In this document: one piece after another, positions 43,845 through 54,793 of the stretch | Numbering within the stretch: the stretch's first letter is position 1 | How the letters are laid out: each line of letters opens with the position of its first letter | NCBI RefSeq assembly: GCF_001426945.1 | Contig: NZ_LMFS01000003.1 | Location: forward strand, 524,818-588,817 | Direction: 5' to 3' | Length of the DNA: 64,000 nt | DNA from: Pseudolabrys sp. Root1462 | Lineage (GTDB): Bacteria; Pseudomonadota; Alphaproteobacteria; Rhizobiales; Xanthobacteraceae | Position numbers and translations under genes: made by a program | Notes under the pieces: model-generated | What the model saw: only the letters and a program-made list of their open reading frames with translations | The model's database searches: none | What the model was told of the DNA's origin: nothing

Positions 43845-44793
43845 TGTCGCCACCTTGTTGCCACTTGCGGCGCTGCAGCCCGAACCACGACACCATGATC
43901 GCAGCCAGCAGGAACGGGATCATGGCCGTCGAGATCGCGGCGCCTTCGCCGAGATAGCCGCTCATGATTGCGCGCTGATAGGAGAGGGTCGCCATCAGAT
44001 GCGTGGCATTCACCGGGCCGCCGCGCGTCATGACCCAGATGAGCTGGAAGTCGGTGAAGGTGAACAGTACCGAGAAGGTCATGACCACCGCGATGATCGG
44101 TGTCAGAAGCGGATAGGTGATGAAGCGGAAGCGCTGCCAGGTCGAGGCGCCGTCGATGGTGGCGGCTTCGTAGAGCGACGGCGATACGGTCTGCAGGCCC
44201 GCCAGCAGTGTGATGGCGACGAACGGCACGCCGCGCCAGATATTGGCGAAGATCACAGACCAGCGCGCGTTCCAGACGTCACCGAGGAAGTCGATGTTCT
44301 GGGTGATGAGCCCCATCTGCTTCAGCGACCACGAAATGATCGAGAATTGAGGGTCGAACAGCCACCAGAAGGCGATCGCCGACAGCACCGTCGGAACGAT
44401 GAAGGGAATCAGCACGATGGCGCGGATGATGGCCTTGAACGGCAGATTCTCGTTGAGCAGCAGCGCCAGATAAAGCCCGATGGCGAATTTGATGATGCTG
44501 GCGACGCCCGTATAGAGAATGGTGTTGAACACGGAGAGCCAGAAGACGGAATCTTCCCAGAGATAGATGTAGTTCTCGACGCCGACGAAGACGCCGTCGC
44601 GGCCGAGCCGTGCGTCAGTGAAGGACAGCCAGACGCCGAGGCCGAGCGGATAGGCGAGAAACAGGATCAGGAAGGCCGCGGCCGGCAGCATGAACCATGC
44701 TCCGAGCCAGTTCTTGTTGACCTTGAGACGGTCCCAGGCGGTGATCTCGCGGATCTCCCGGGCCGGCTTGGCTGTTGGCGCTGCAATGCTCAC
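43837..44793 (-). CDS. Carbohydrate ABC transporter permease (MalF type)
   Basis: A 318-residue permease with six hydrophobic segments and the loop LYEAATIDGASTWQRFRFITYPLLTPI, the EAA motif of sugar ABC permeases. It pairs with the MalG-type permease. It is separated from the binding-protein gene by a strong stem-loop with a U-rich tail. Confidence 0.92.
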   Translation of the reverse strand: MSIAAPTAKPAREIREITAWDRLKVNKNWLGAWFMLPAAAFLILFLAYPLGLGVWLSFTDARLGRDGVFVGVENYIYLWEDSVFWLSVFNTILYTGVASIIKFAIGLYLALLLNENLPFKAIIRAIVLIPFIVPTVLSAIAFWWLFDPQFSIISWSLKQMGLITQNIDFLGDVWNARWSVIFANIWRGVPFVAITLLAGLQTVSPSLYEAATIDGASTWQRFRFITYPLLTPIIAVVMTFSVLFTFTDFQLIWVMTRGGPVNATHLMATLSYQRAIMSGYLGEGAAISTAMIPFLLAAIMVSWFGLQRRKWQQGGDND

Positions 44794-44820
44794 AGTCGGC
44801 GGACTCCCAACTAAGAAGAA

Positions 44821-44851
44821 GACCGGCGGAGGAAAGTCGCCTCCGCCGGTC
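44821..44851 (-). terminator. Stem-loop with U-rich tail after the sugar-binding protein gene
   Basis: GACCGGCGGAGG and CCTCCGCCGGTC form a perfect 12-base stem with a 7-base loop. On the minus strand it is followed by TTCTTCTTAG. It probably terminates most transcripts after the binding-protein gene, letting a fraction continue into the permease genes. Confidence 0.8.
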
Positions 44852-44859
44852 GTTGACGC

Positions 44860-46173
44860 TTAGCGATAGATGCGCTTGAGCTGGCGTTCGGCGCCCGCGA
44901 TGGCGCCTTTGGCGTCTTCGCGGCCGGTGCAGTAGTTGGCGAACATGTCGAGCACGACGAAGTCAGAGATCGCGGTCGCCGCCTTCTCGCCGACGGAGCC
45001 GAGGCCGCCCGCGGTCAGCGAACGCTTGGCGACGTCGCGGAACACGGTGTTCTTCGGATCGGCGGTCCAGATCGGATTCGAGTCGTACTCGTTCAGGCAG
45101 TGGGTCAGATAACCCTTGGCCGATTCGATCCACGGGTTGAAGTTCTTGGCGTCGAGCATGAACGCCATCAGCGACTTACAGGCCTGCGGATACTTCGTGT
45201 ATTTCATCGCCAGGATTGGATACATCAGGTGAAGTTCGGTCGGCTTGCCGACCGGGCCCACCGGGAAGTAGGCGTGATCCATGTCTTCCGCGATGTCCTT
45301 GGCGTTGTTCTTCGCGGCGACGTAGATCGAGATGCCGTTATTCGTCCAGAAGATTTCCTTGGCGAGGAAAGCCTTGTTGTTGGACGCATCGTTCCAAGAC
45401 GCGGTGCCTGGGATCATGTAGCCGTAGAGCGTCTTGGCGTATTCGAGCGCCTTGACCGTCTCCGGCGAGTTGATGATGACCTTGTCGTCCTTGTCGACGA
45501 CCTGGCCGCCCTGCGCCCACAGGCACCAGTGGATCCAGGTGTTGCCGTCGCCCGACGCGTGGCCGAGCGCGAAACCGCCGGGCGTGCCCTGCGCCTTCAT
45601 CGCCTTGGCGTATTCGAGGAACTCGTCGGTCTTGGTCGGGAATTTCGAGAACCCGGCCTTCTTCGAGGCTTCGAGGCGGTAGTTCATCAGCGCGCCGGAA
45701 TAGCAGATCGGGATAGCGATCCACTTGTTGCCGTTCTTGCCGTACTTGATCGCGCTGTCGACCCAGCCGCCATGCGCCTTGCCGAGATAGTCGGCGACGT
45801 CGGTGACGTCGAGGCACTTCTGCGGGAACAGGTGCGGCAGCGAGTACAGACCCCAGAACAGGTCCGGCCCGGTGCCGGTGTTGGCCGCAACCGATGCCTT
45901 CGGCTGCACGTCTTCGTAGGATTCGCGGGAGATCTCGACCGGAACGCCGGTGGCCTTGCTATAGGCGTCGATCAGCTTGACGAAGGCGTCGTCTTCCTCC
46001 TTCACGAAGTATTTCCAGCGCAGCATCGACAGCTTGGCGCCCTTCTCAGGCTTCCACTGCGCGTTCTGCGCCCAGACCTTGGCCCAATCGAGCAAGGCGG
46101 GGCCGGTCAGTGCCGCCGCCGCGCCCAGCGCGGTGCCGGCCTTGACCAGACTACGGCGTGTCAAGTCAGTCAT
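44860..46173 (-). CDS. Extracellular sugar-binding protein of an ABC importer
   Basis: A 437-residue family 1-type solute-binding protein. The N-terminus TRRSLVKAGTALGAAAALTG followed by PALLDWAKVWAQ looks like a twin-arginine signal peptide. LSMLRWKYFVKEEDDAFVKLIDAYSKATG and GTGPDLFWGLYSLPHLF are typical of sugar receptors. AAGGGAGAGAAACG precedes the ATG. The sugar is unknown; the neighbouring dehydratase suggests a pentose or sugar acid. Confidence 0.9.
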   Translation of the reverse strand: MTDLTRRSLVKAGTALGAAAALTGPALLDWAKVWAQNAQWKPEKGAKLSMLRWKYFVKEEDDAFVKLIDAYSKATGVPVEISRESYEDVQPKASVAANTGTGPDLFWGLYSLPHLFPQKCLDVTDVADYLGKAHGGWVDSAIKYGKNGNKWIAIPICYSGALMNYRLEASKKAGFSKFPTKTDEFLEYAKAMKAQGTPGGFALGHASGDGNTWIHWCLWAQGGQVVDKDDKVIINSPETVKALEYAKTLYGYMIPGTASWNDASNNKAFLAKEIFWTNNGISIYVAAKNNAKDIAEDMDHAYFPVGPVGKPTELHLMYPILAMKYTKYPQACKSLMAFMLDAKNFNPWIESAKGYLTHCLNEYDSNPIWTADPKNTVFRDVAKRSLTAGGLGSVGEKAATAISDFVVLDMFANYCTGREDAKGAIAGAERQLKRIYR

Positions 46174-46214
46174 CGTTTCTCTCCCTTTAAGTTCTGTTTT
46201 GTTAAAAGCAGTCT

Positions 46215-47282
<1,068 letters not shown>

Positions 47283-47487
47283 CGTCTTCCCTCCCTGTCG
47301 ACGCTTTTCTCAGCGTCACCGCGAGTGGGGTTGTTCCCATCGTCGCGGTCGGCCTTTTGCGGCCGCCGGCTGTATTCAGCCGAAATTTCGCGGTGATATC
47401 ATCATATGACACCGGCCGCGGCAATACCCCGTTGGTCGCAGTCGCGATGGTCGATATCGCGACGGCGTGAAGGCCTGCCGTAACAGG
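47283..47487 (-). promoter_or_regulatory. Gap before the sugar-importer operon, likely promoter region
   Basis: About 205 bases between the SDR stop and the ATPase start. It holds TCATATGA (47402-47409), a short palindrome, within TGATATCATCATATGACA. No regulator gene lies beside it, so the operator call is weak. Confidence 0.3.
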
Positions 47488-48246
47488 TTACATCGTCATA
47501 CCGCCGTCGATTTGCAGAGTTTGTCCGGTGTAGTAGCTCGATTCATCGGAAGCGAGCCAAACCGCGCCGGCAGCGATTTCTTCCGGCGTGCCAAGACGGC
47601 CGATCGGCTGACGATCGATAAAGTCCTGACGGACTTCTTTTGCCGACTTGGCGAACTTTTTGGCGTTGGTGGCGATGCGCTCATTCAGGGACGGCGACTG
47701 AATGGTGCCGGGGCAGATGGCGTTAACGCGCAAGCCCTGGCGGATGAAGTCGGCGGCCATCGCCTTGGTTAGTCCGATCACGGCGGCCTTGGTGCTGCCA
47801 TAGGCATAGCGGTTCGGAATTCCGCGCAGCGAAGAAGCGACCGACGCGATATTGATGACCGAGCCGCCGCTATGTTTCAGCATCGCCGGGACGAAAGCGC
47901 GCAAGGTCCGGTGCATCGATTTCACGTTGATATCGAAGGACCGGTCCCAATCCGCCTCGCTGCAGTCGAGGATGCTGCCCTGATGCACAAATCCTGCGCA
48001 GTTGGCGAGGATATCGGGCGCGCCGAATTCCTTGATCACCTTCTGCGCCAGCGTGTCCACCGCTTCAGTCGACGTGACATCCAGCGCGTAAGACTTGGCT
48101 TTCTTGAGATCCTTGAGTTTGCCGGCATCGAGATCTGTCGCAATGACCTTGGCGCCCTCGGCCACGAACGCTTCCGCGATGGCGCGGCCGATGCCCTGTC
48201 CGGCCGCCGTCACGAACGCAACCTTGCCTTTCAAACGTCCAGCCAC
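47488..48246 (-). CDS. SDR oxidoreductase (2-keto-3-deoxy-sugar-acid dehydrogenase-like)
   Basis: A 252-residue classical SDR. Cofactor motif VTAAGQGIGRAIAEAF, NCAGF, and the catalytic set S...YAYGSTKAA (Tyr-x3-Lys intact) are present; the C-terminus QTLQIDGGMTM is typical. It resembles 2-keto-3-deoxy-L-fuconate dehydrogenase/BDH2-type enzymes, fitting oxidation of the product of the downstream-acting dehydratase. GTG start at 48246 with GGGAGGA upstream. Substrate is inferred. Confidence 0.85.
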   Translation of the reverse strand: MAGRLKGKVAFVTAAGQGIGRAIAEAFVAEGAKVIATDLDAGKLKDLKKAKSYALDVTSTEAVDTLAQKVIKEFGAPDILANCAGFVHQGSILDCSEADWDRSFDINVKSMHRTLRAFVPAMLKHSGGSVINIASVASSLRGIPNRYAYGSTKAAVIGLTKAMAADFIRQGLRVNAICPGTIQSPSLNERIATNAKKFAKSAKEVRQDFIDRQPIGRLGTPEEIAAGAVWLASDESSYYTGQTLQIDGGMTM

Positions 48247-48288
48247 TTGTCGTTCCTCCCGCCCTGTCTTCTTTTTATGGTACTGTGC

Positions 48289-50115
48289 TTAGTGGTTATC
48301 GCGTGGAATGTATTTCTGGGCGACCCGCTGATACTTCACTGCCGGCTTGAGCACCATGCCTTCGCCGAGCTGATCGACCATGCCGCGCTGGATTTCCTGC
48401 CATGGCGTCTGGCTCGCCGGATATTTGAAGCCGCCCTGCTTTTCCAGTGTTGCGCGACGCTCGGCGAGCTCCGCTTTGGAAATGAGAATGTCGGCGGTGC
48501 CCTTGTTGAGGTCGATGCGCACGCGATCGCCGCTCTTGAGAATGGCGAGGCCGCCGCCGGCTGCTGCTTCCGGCGAGGCGTTGAGGATAGATGGCGAGGC
48601 CGACGTGCCGGACTGACGGCCGTCACCGATACATGGCAGCGACAGGATGCCATTCTTGATGAGATAGTCCGGCGGCTGCATGTTCACGACTTCCGCCGCG
48701 CCGGGATAGCCGATCGGCCCGGTGCCGCGGATGAACAGCATGGTGTTCTCGTCGATCTTCAGCTTTGGATCGTCGATGCGGTGGTGATAATCCTCCGGCC
48801 CTTCGAACACGACGGCGCGGCCTTCGAAAGCCATCGGATCCTTGGGGTTGCTGAGGTAACGGTCCCGGAATTCATCGGAGATGACCGAAAGCTTCATGAC
48901 GGCCGAGTCGAACAGGTTGCCGTGCAGCACCTTGAAGCCGGCCCTTTCCTTCATCGGCTTCTTGTAGGGCCGGATCACGTCTTCGTTGATGATCTTGGCG
49001 CGCTTGACGTTGTCACCCATCGTCTTGCCGTTGACGGTGATGGCGTCGGCGTGAATCTTCTTCGCCTTGAGAAGTTCGTTCATCACCGCCGGCAGGCCGC
49101 CGGCGCGATAATACTCTTCGGCGAGATAGAAGCCCGCCGGCTGCATGTTGACCAGCAGCGGAATGTCGAGGCCGACCTTCTCCCAGTCGGTGATGTCGAG
49201 CTTGACGCCGATATGTTTGGCGATCGCGTTGATGTGGATCGGCGCGTTGGTTGAGCCGCCGATCGCCGAGTTGGCAATGATGGTATTCTCGAAAGCTTTG
49301 CGGGTCAGAATGTCCGAAGGCTTGAGATCCTCGTGCACGATCTGGACCGCGCGCACGCCGGTGTCGTAGGCAATCTGACCGCGCTCACGGTACGGCGCGG
49401 GGATCGCGGCGCAGCCGGGCAGCGACATGCCGAGCGCTTCGGCCAGCGCATTCATGGTTGAAGCGGTGCCCATGGTGTTGCAGTGGCCGATCGACGGCGC
49501 CGAATTGGCGACCAGATCGATGAACTGCTGATAGCTGATCTTGCCGGCGGCGTGATCCTCGCGCGCCTGCCACACCACCATGCCCGAGCCGATGCGGCGT
49601 TCGCCGTCCCAGCCGTTGAGCATCGGGCCGCCCGACAGCACGATCGACGGAATATTCACGGTCGCCGCCGCCATGATGCAAGCCGGCGTGGTCTTGTCGC
49701 AGCCGGTCATCAGCACGACGCCGTCGAGCGGATAGCCGTAGAGGATTTCGACGAGGCCGAGATAAGCCAGGTTGCGGTCGAGCGCGGCGCCAGGGCGCTT
49801 GCCGGTTTCCTGGATCGGATGCACCGGAAATTCGAAGGCGATGCCACCGGCGGCGCGGATGCCTTCACGCACGCGCGAAGCCAGTTCGAGGTGATGACGA
49901 TTGCAGGGCGAGAGATCGGAGCCGGTCTGGGCAATGCCGATGATCGGCTTGCCGGAGGTCAGCTCTTCGCGAGTCAGGCCCCAGTTCAGGTAGCGCTCGA
50001 GATAGAGCGCGGTCATGCCCGGGTTTTCCGGATTGTCGAACCACAATTGCGACCGCAGGCTCTTGCCCTTGGGCTTCTTCTCGGACGACTGATGGGCGCG
50101 CTTCGACTGTTTCAT
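48289..50115 (-). CDS. IlvD/Edd-family sugar-acid dehydratase (xylonate dehydratase-like)
   Basis: A 608-residue iron-sulfur dehydratase. [54 protein letters not shown] and [17 protein letters not shown] hold the cluster-binding cysteines and family motifs. By recall it aligns along its length with Caulobacter XylD, including the C-terminal VKYQ...PRxNH. It would dehydrate D-xylonate or a similar aldonic acid to 2-keto-3-deoxy acid. It lies upstream of the SDR and sugar-importer genes. Confidence 0.88.
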   Translation of the reverse strand: MKQSKRAHQSSEKKPKGKSLRSQLWFDNPENPGMTALYLERYLNWGLTREELTSGKPIIGIAQTGSDLSPCNRHHLELASRVREGIRAAGGIAFEFPVHPIQETGKRPGAALDRNLAYLGLVEILYGYPLDGVVLMTGCDKTTPACIMAAATVNIPSIVLSGGPMLNGWDGERRIGSGMVVWQAREDHAAGKISYQQFIDLVANSAPSIGHCNTMGTASTMNALAEALGMSLPGCAAIPAPYRERGQIAYDTGVRAVQIVHEDLKPSDILTRKAFENTIIANSAIGGSTNAPIHINAIAKHIGVKLDITDWEKVGLDIPLLVNMQPAGFYLAEEYYRAGGLPAVMNELLKAKKIHADAITVNGKTMGDNVKRAKIINEDVIRPYKKPMKERAGFKVLHGNLFDSAVMKLSVISDEFRDRYLSNPKDPMAFEGRAVVFEGPEDYHHRIDDPKLKIDENTMLFIRGTGPIGYPGAAEVVNMQPPDYLIKNGILSLPCIGDGRQSGTSASPSILNASPEAAAGGGLAILKSGDRVRIDLNKGTADILISKAELAERRATLEKQGGFKYPASQTPWQEIQRGMVDQLGEGMVLKPAVKYQRVAQKYIPRDNH

Positions 50116-50476
50116 GAATGTTTCTCCCTGGCGCCGCTTGAGCGCGTCATTGCTTGTGGTGGCCGACCGAGGCGGTCAGCCCTAAAGGCGTGGTGGTCTG
50201 GAAAGCTCTGCTCGACCCGTCGGGCCGCGTCGCTGGGGCGCCGTCCGGCTTGATTTCGGGTCGCTGGCGATGAGGGCCTCCGGCGGGTGCGCCGCCTTCA
50301 CGTTGAAGTACCTCAAGTTGAGCGCAATTCTAATGTCTCGGCAACGGGACGTTTGTGTGCTTCGCAAAAAGAGCCTATTGTATGCAATACACGACTGGCC
50401 GCTAACATCTTGTCCCCAATGAATTCTCTGCCTCTTTTTTGGATTTCTCGACGCTGCCGTCGGGGTGTCGTACGCC
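50116..50476. other. Divergent promoter region between the dehydratase and allophanate hydrolase genes
   Basis: About 360 bases with no supported gene. It contains the GntR-type palindrome at 50376-50389, 87 bases before the allophanate hydrolase start. The part next to the dehydratase gene shows nothing else I can support. Confidence 0.5.
50376..50389. promoter_or_regulatory. GntR-type operator upstream of allophanate hydrolase
   Basis: TATTGTATGCAATA is nearly palindromic (one mismatched pair). The surrounding 17 bases (50374-50390) recur identically, in reverse complement, at 58631-58647 upstream of the convergent ABC importer operon. Confidence 0.75.
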
Positions 50477-52282
50477 ATGGCTGAAACCGTCCTCGAAATC
50501 CTCGCGACGCACCGGGCCGGGACGGCGACGCCGTCCGAAACGATCACCCGCAGCTATGCCCGGATCCGGGCGCATGCCGACCCGGCAATCTTCATCTCCT
50601 TGCGCGACGAGGCCGAAGCGGTCGCCGAAGCCAAGGCGCTCGAGAAGTCGGGCAATAAGAACTTACCGCTCTATGGCGTGCCCTTCGCGGTCAAGGACAA
50701 CATCGACGTCGCCGGCCTGCCGACCACGGCGGCCTGTCCGGCGTTCAGCTACAAGCCGGGCCACGATGCGACCGCGGTGGCGCGGCTGCGCGCCGCCGGC
50801 GCCATCGTCATCGGCAAGACGAACCTCGACCAGTTCGCCACCGGCCTCGTCGGCGTGCGCTCACCTTATGGTGTGCCGCGCAACACCTTCGATCCCGAGC
50901 TGGTGCCTGGGGGGTCCTCGTCGGGCTCGGCAACTTCGGTCGCCGCCGGTCTGGTGCCGTTCTCGCTCGGCACCGACACCGCCGGCTCCGGCCGCGTGCC
51001 CGCCGGCTTCAATAACATTGTCGGCCTCAAGCCGAGCCTCGGCCTGATCTCGACTCATGGTCTGGTGCCGGCCTGCCGCACGCTCGACTGCATTTCAATC
51101 TTCGCGCTCACCGTCGATGATGCCTGGCACGCTCTCAGTATTGCCGGCGCGCCCGATGCCGCTGACAGTTATTCGCGGAATCGGCCACTCGGGCATCCCG
51201 GCTCGATGCCTCCGCATGTGAAGCTCGGCGTGCCGATCGCGGGCCAGCGGCTGTTCTTCGGCGACAAGGAATATGAAGTCGGTTACGACGCGGCGCTGCA
51301 GCGCCTCGCCAGGCTCGGCTGCGACATCGTCGAGATCGACATTGAGCCGTTCTACGAAACAGCGCGGTTGCTGTACGAGGGTCCGTGGGTCGCCGAGCGC
51401 GCCATCACCGCGCAAAAGCTGCTGGCCTCCGATCCCGACGCCATCCATCCGGTGACGCGCGAGATCACCATCGGCGGTCTGCGGCCGACGGCGATGGATG
51501 CCTTCGCCGCATTCTACAAGCTTGAGCGCCTGCGCCGCGTGTCTGACTACATCTTCGCGCATCAGATCGATGCGCTGGCGCTGCCGACGGCGCCGACGAT
51601 TTACACCGTCGAGCAGGTGCTGGCGGATCCGATTGAGCTCAACAGCCGGCTCGGCACCTACACCAACTTCGTCAATCTGCTCGATCTGTGCGGTCTGGCG
51701 CTGCCGGCGTCGTTGACGGGCAGGGGTCTGCCGTTCGGCGTTACGCTGCTTGGGCCCGGGGGTGGTGACGCGCGGCTTGCCGAGATCGGCCGCGTCTTCC
51801 ATGCCGACACGCAGTTGCCGCTCGGCGCGCTCAAGGTGCCGCAGCCGAAGCTGCCGGCGTTGCCGGCCGAAGCGGCGGAGGACGAAATCGCCATCGCCGT
51901 GGTCGGCGCGCATCTGTCCGGTCTGCCACTCAACGGCGAGCTGACATCGCTCGGCGGCCGTCTGCTGGAAGCCACGCAAACCGCGCCGGACTACAAGCTC
52001 TATGCGCTCAACGGCACCGCGCCGGCCAAGCCCGGTCTGCTGCGAGTCGGCGCCGGCGAGGGATCAAGCATCGGCGTTGAAGTCTGGGCCTTGCCGAGGG
52101 CTGCCTTCGGAGTGTTCATCGGCGGCGTCGTCGCGCCGCTGTCGATCGGCACCGTGGTCCTGGCCGACGGCCGCGGCGTCAAAGGCTTTCTCGTCGAAGC
52201 TGCGGGCATCGGCGGCGCGCGCGACATCACCGGTTTCGGCGGCTGGCGGGCTTATTTGGCGCAGGAGAAGGCGGCGGAATAG
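50477..52282 (+). CDS. atzF: Allophanate hydrolase (AtzF-like)
   Basis: A 601-residue amidase-signature enzyme that converts allophanate to ammonia and carbon dioxide. The amidase domain (about 1-440) has VKDNIDVAGL with the catalytic Lys and PGGSSSGSATSVAAGLVPFSLGTDTAGSGRVPA split over the Ser-cisSer-Ser region. The C-terminal domain (about 450-600, FGVFIGGVVAPLSIGTV) is specific to allophanate hydrolases. No urea carboxylase or biuret hydrolase gene is nearby. Start ATG 50477; a GTG at 50465 adds four residues. Confidence 0.92.
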   Translation: MAETVLEILATHRAGTATPSETITRSYARIRAHADPAIFISLRDEAEAVAEAKALEKSGNKNLPLYGVPFAVKDNIDVAGLPTTAACPAFSYKPGHDATAVARLRAAGAIVIGKTNLDQFATGLVGVRSPYGVPRNTFDPELVPGGSSSGSATSVAAGLVPFSLGTDTAGSGRVPAGFNNIVGLKPSLGLISTHGLVPACRTLDCISIFALTVDDAWHALSIAGAPDAADSYSRNRPLGHPGSMPPHVKLGVPIAGQRLFFGDKEYEVGYDAALQRLARLGCDIVEIDIEPFYETARLLYEGPWVAERAITAQKLLASDPDAIHPVTREITIGGLRPTAMDAFAAFYKLERLRRVSDYIFAHQIDALALPTAPTIYTVEQVLADPIELNSRLGTYTNFVNLLDLCGLALPASLTGRGLPFGVTLLGPGGGDARLAEIGRVFHADTQLPLGALKVPQPKLPALPAEAAEDEIAIAVVGAHLSGLPLNGELTSLGGRLLEATQTAPDYKLYALNGTAPAKPGLLRVGAGEGSSIGVEVWALPRAAFGVFIGGVVAPLSIGTVVLADGRGVKGFLVEAAGIGGARDITGFGGWRAYLAQEKAAE

Positions 52283-52285
52283 CCG

Positions 52286-52984
52286 TCACACCGTCTCCGA
52301 ATAATGTTCATACTCCTCGCGCACGAGGATGATGTGCTGGTTCATCGCCGCCGCCGCGGCCGCCTTCTCGCCGCGCAGAATAGCCTCGACGACACGATCA
52401 TGCTCGACATGCGACTTGGCAAGACGGCCCAGATTGCGGAATTGCGCGCGGCGGAACGGCTGCACGCGGGCGCGGGTCGATAGCGCGAGCTCGGCGAGAT
52501 AGGTGTTGTGTGCGCCGTCATAGATGGCGTTGTGAAATGCCTCGTTCATCTCGTGATAGCGTTGCGGGTCGCCGCTCTGGATCAGCACGCGCAGTCCTTC
52601 ATGAATGTCCTCGAGGGCCCGGCGCTCGACGATGGTCATGCGCTCGGCGGCAAAGCCGGCGCACAACGCTTCCAGTTCGGCCATGGCTTCGAACATGCCC
52701 GCAAGCTGATCGGCGTCCGGTCGCGCCACCAGCGCGGCGCGGTGCGGCCGCACTTCGACCAGCCCACTCGCCGCGAGCAGGCGGATCGCCTCGCGCACCG
52801 GCGTACGCGAGACGTTGAAGCGGTTGGCGATGCGCGTTTCGTCGAGCGGCGCGCCGGGCGCATGCACGCCGCGGACGATCTCGTCGGCGAGTTGCAGGCG
52901 CAATTCCTCGGCGCGGGTCGTGCGCGGCCAGCTTGCGTCCCTTGCCGCTGGTCGCGCCTCGGCATCCGTCCCTGTCAAACTCAT
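52286..52984 (-). CDS. GntR-family regulator with FCD domain
   Basis: A 232-residue regulator. The winged helix ETRIANRFNVSRTPVREAIRLLAASGLVEV is at about 50-80, and the C-terminal FCD domain has the metal-ligand-type residues in NEAFHNAIYDGAHN and HVEHDRVVEAIL. It ends the leftward ABC importer operon and its stop is 4 bases from the convergent allophanate hydrolase stop. It likely binds the shared palindrome at both outer promoters. Confidence 0.92.
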   Translation of the reverse strand: MSLTGTDAEARPAARDASWPRTTRAEELRLQLADEIVRGVHAPGAPLDETRIANRFNVSRTPVREAIRLLAASGLVEVRPHRAALVARPDADQLAGMFEAMAELEALCAGFAAERMTIVERRALEDIHEGLRVLIQSGDPQRYHEMNEAFHNAIYDGAHNTYLAELALSTRARVQPFRRAQFRNLGRLAKSHVEHDRVVEAILRGEKAAAAAAMNQHIILVREEYEHYSETV

Positions 52985-53001
52985 CCGGCCTCAACGTGTC
53001 T

Positions 53002-54729
53002 TCAGATCGGCGGGTGCGGGATCGCCGCCAGCAGATCGCGCGTATACTCAGCTTGTGGCGCATCCATGACGCGCGCGGTCAGGCCCTGCTCGACGATCTG
53101 CCCGCTCTTCATCACGATCACGCGGTCGCACAGCAAGCGTACCACATTCAGGTCGTGGGACACGAAAAGATAGCTCATCCCCAGCTTATCTTTGAGGTCC
53201 TGCAACAGGTTAAGGACGACGGCCTGAACCGACACGTCGAGCGCGGCGGTTGGCTCGTCGAGCACGACGAGATCAGGCTTGAGGGCGATGGCGCGAGCAA
53301 TGCCGACGCGGGCTTTCTGACCGCCGGACAATTGATGGGGAAAACGATCGAGCAGGTCGAGCGGCAGGCCGACCTGGGTCGCCAGCTCCTCGACGCGCCC
53401 CCGCAGCGAATGGCGCGAGATGTCGCTGAGCCGCAGCAACGGGTCGGCTATGGCGCGCGCTGCGGTGAAGCGCGGGTTGAGGCTGTCGGTCGGATCCTGG
53501 AACACCATCTGGATGCGCCGGCGTTGCGGCAGCGTCGCGAAGTCCTTGGCCGGAATCGCGCCGATGTCCTCGCCGTCGAAGCTGATCGTGCCCGACGTCT
53601 TGTCGATCAGCCGCATCAGCATCATCGACGTCGTCGATTTGCCGCAGCCCGACTCGCCAACCAGACCGACGCTTTCGCCGCGCGCGATCTCGAACGAAAT
53701 GCCGTCAACGGCACGGAAGACTTCGCCCTCCGGTGTCGGACCGGACTTGAACAGCCGGCTCAGTGACGATGCCGCGCCCTGGCGCGGATATTCCTTCACC
53801 AGTTTCTCGACCTTGAGGAGAGGCGCGTCCGCTTTGGCGGTCGCCGCGCCAATCGCACCGGCGCGCAGCGCGTCCTCATCCGGCAGCAGCTCGCGCAAGG
53901 TTATGCCGGGTCGCGGCGTCGCGCGCATGAGTTTGCGCGTGTAGGGATGCATCGGATTGCGAAAGATCGTTTCGGCCTTCGCGGTCTCGACCACGTTGCC
54001 CTTTTCCATGACGATGACCTTGTCGCAGTAGGCGGCGGCGAGGCCAAGGTCGTGAGTAATGAGAATGGTGGACATACCGCGCTCGCGCGTCAGCTCGACG
54101 ACGAGATCCATCACCGCCTTCTGCGTGGTGACGTCGAGGCCCGTGGTCGGCTCGTCGGCGATGAGCAATTGCGGCCGGCAGGCCAGCGCCAGCGCAATGA
54201 CGACGCGTTGGCACATGCCGCCCGACAGTTCGAACGGATAGGCGTGGTAGCGCTCGCGCGGCCGCGCGATCCGCACCTGCTCGAGCATCTCCACCGCCTT
54301 GTCGGCCGCGGCGGCGGCATCGGCTTGGGCGTGCTGCAGCAGCACGTCCTCGATCTGGTGGCCGATCTTGCGGATCGGATTGAGCGCCAGCCGCGGCGAC
54401 TGGAAGATCATCGACATTTCGCGGCCGCGCAGGTCGCGCATCTCGCTTTCGTCGATCTGGCGCAGATCGAGATTGGAGAATCTCACCGAGCCGTCGGCGA
54501 TGCGGCCGGCGCGATCGAGAATGCGCATCACTGCATAGGACGTCACCGACTTGCCGGAGCCGGATTCCCCAACGATGCCGAGCGTCTCGCCCTTGGCGAG
54601 CGAGATATTGACATGCTTGACCGCCTGGACGGTGCCGCGCCGGGTCTGGAATTCGACGGTGAGATCGCGCACGTCGAGCAGCGGCAGTGCTTCGCCGGTA
54701 TCGACTTCGGGTGTCGGTGCTTTCAGCAT
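53002..54729 (-). CDS. Fused dipeptide/oligopeptide-type ABC ATPase (DppD-DppF)
   Basis: A 575-residue protein with two ABC cassettes in one chain, combining the usual D and F ATPases. Walker A motifs GESGSGKS and GESGCGKST; signatures LSGGMCQRVVIALAL and LSGGQKARVGIARAI; Walker B LLIADEPTTGLD and LVVLDEPTAALD. The ATG at 54729 has GGAG 7 bases upstream; the longer frame runs back through the palindromic repeat and is rejected. It energises the permeases encoded upstream. Confidence 0.93.
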   Translation of the reverse strand: MLKAPTPEVDTGEALPLLDVRDLTVEFQTRRGTVQAVKHVNISLAKGETLGIVGESGSGKSVTSYAVMRILDRAGRIADGSVRFSNLDLRQIDESEMRDLRGREMSMIFQSPRLALNPIRKIGHQIEDVLLQHAQADAAAAADKAVEMLEQVRIARPRERYHAYPFELSGGMCQRVVIALALACRPQLLIADEPTTGLDVTTQKAVMDLVVELTRERGMSTILITHDLGLAAAYCDKVIVMEKGNVVETAKAETIFRNPMHPYTRKLMRATPRPGITLRELLPDEDALRAGAIGAATAKADAPLLKVEKLVKEYPRQGAASSLSRLFKSGPTPEGEVFRAVDGISFEIARGESVGLVGESGCGKSTTSMMLMRLIDKTSGTISFDGEDIGAIPAKDFATLPQRRRIQMVFQDPTDSLNPRFTAARAIADPLLRLSDISRHSLRGRVEELATQVGLPLDLLDRFPHQLSGGQKARVGIARAIALKPDLVVLDEPTAALDVSVQAVVLNLLQDLKDKLGMSYLFVSHDLNVVRLLCDRVIVMKSGQIVEQGLTARVMDAPQAEYTRDLLAAIPHPPI

Positions 54730-54743
54730 GCTTTTTCTCCGTT

Positions 54744-54792
54744 GCGCATGATCTGATCCGAAAACCGGTCCCCACTTTTCTGGATCATGCGC
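54744..54792. repeat. Rhizobial-type dispersed palindromic repeat
   Basis: Arms GCGCATGATC (54744-54753) and GATCATGCGC (54783-54792) flank a core with AAAACCGG and CCACTTTT. This form recurs as a dispersed repeat in many Hyphomicrobiales genomes (recalled, not searched). It lies between the permease and ATPase genes of one operon. Confidence 0.75.
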
Positions 54793-54793
54793 G

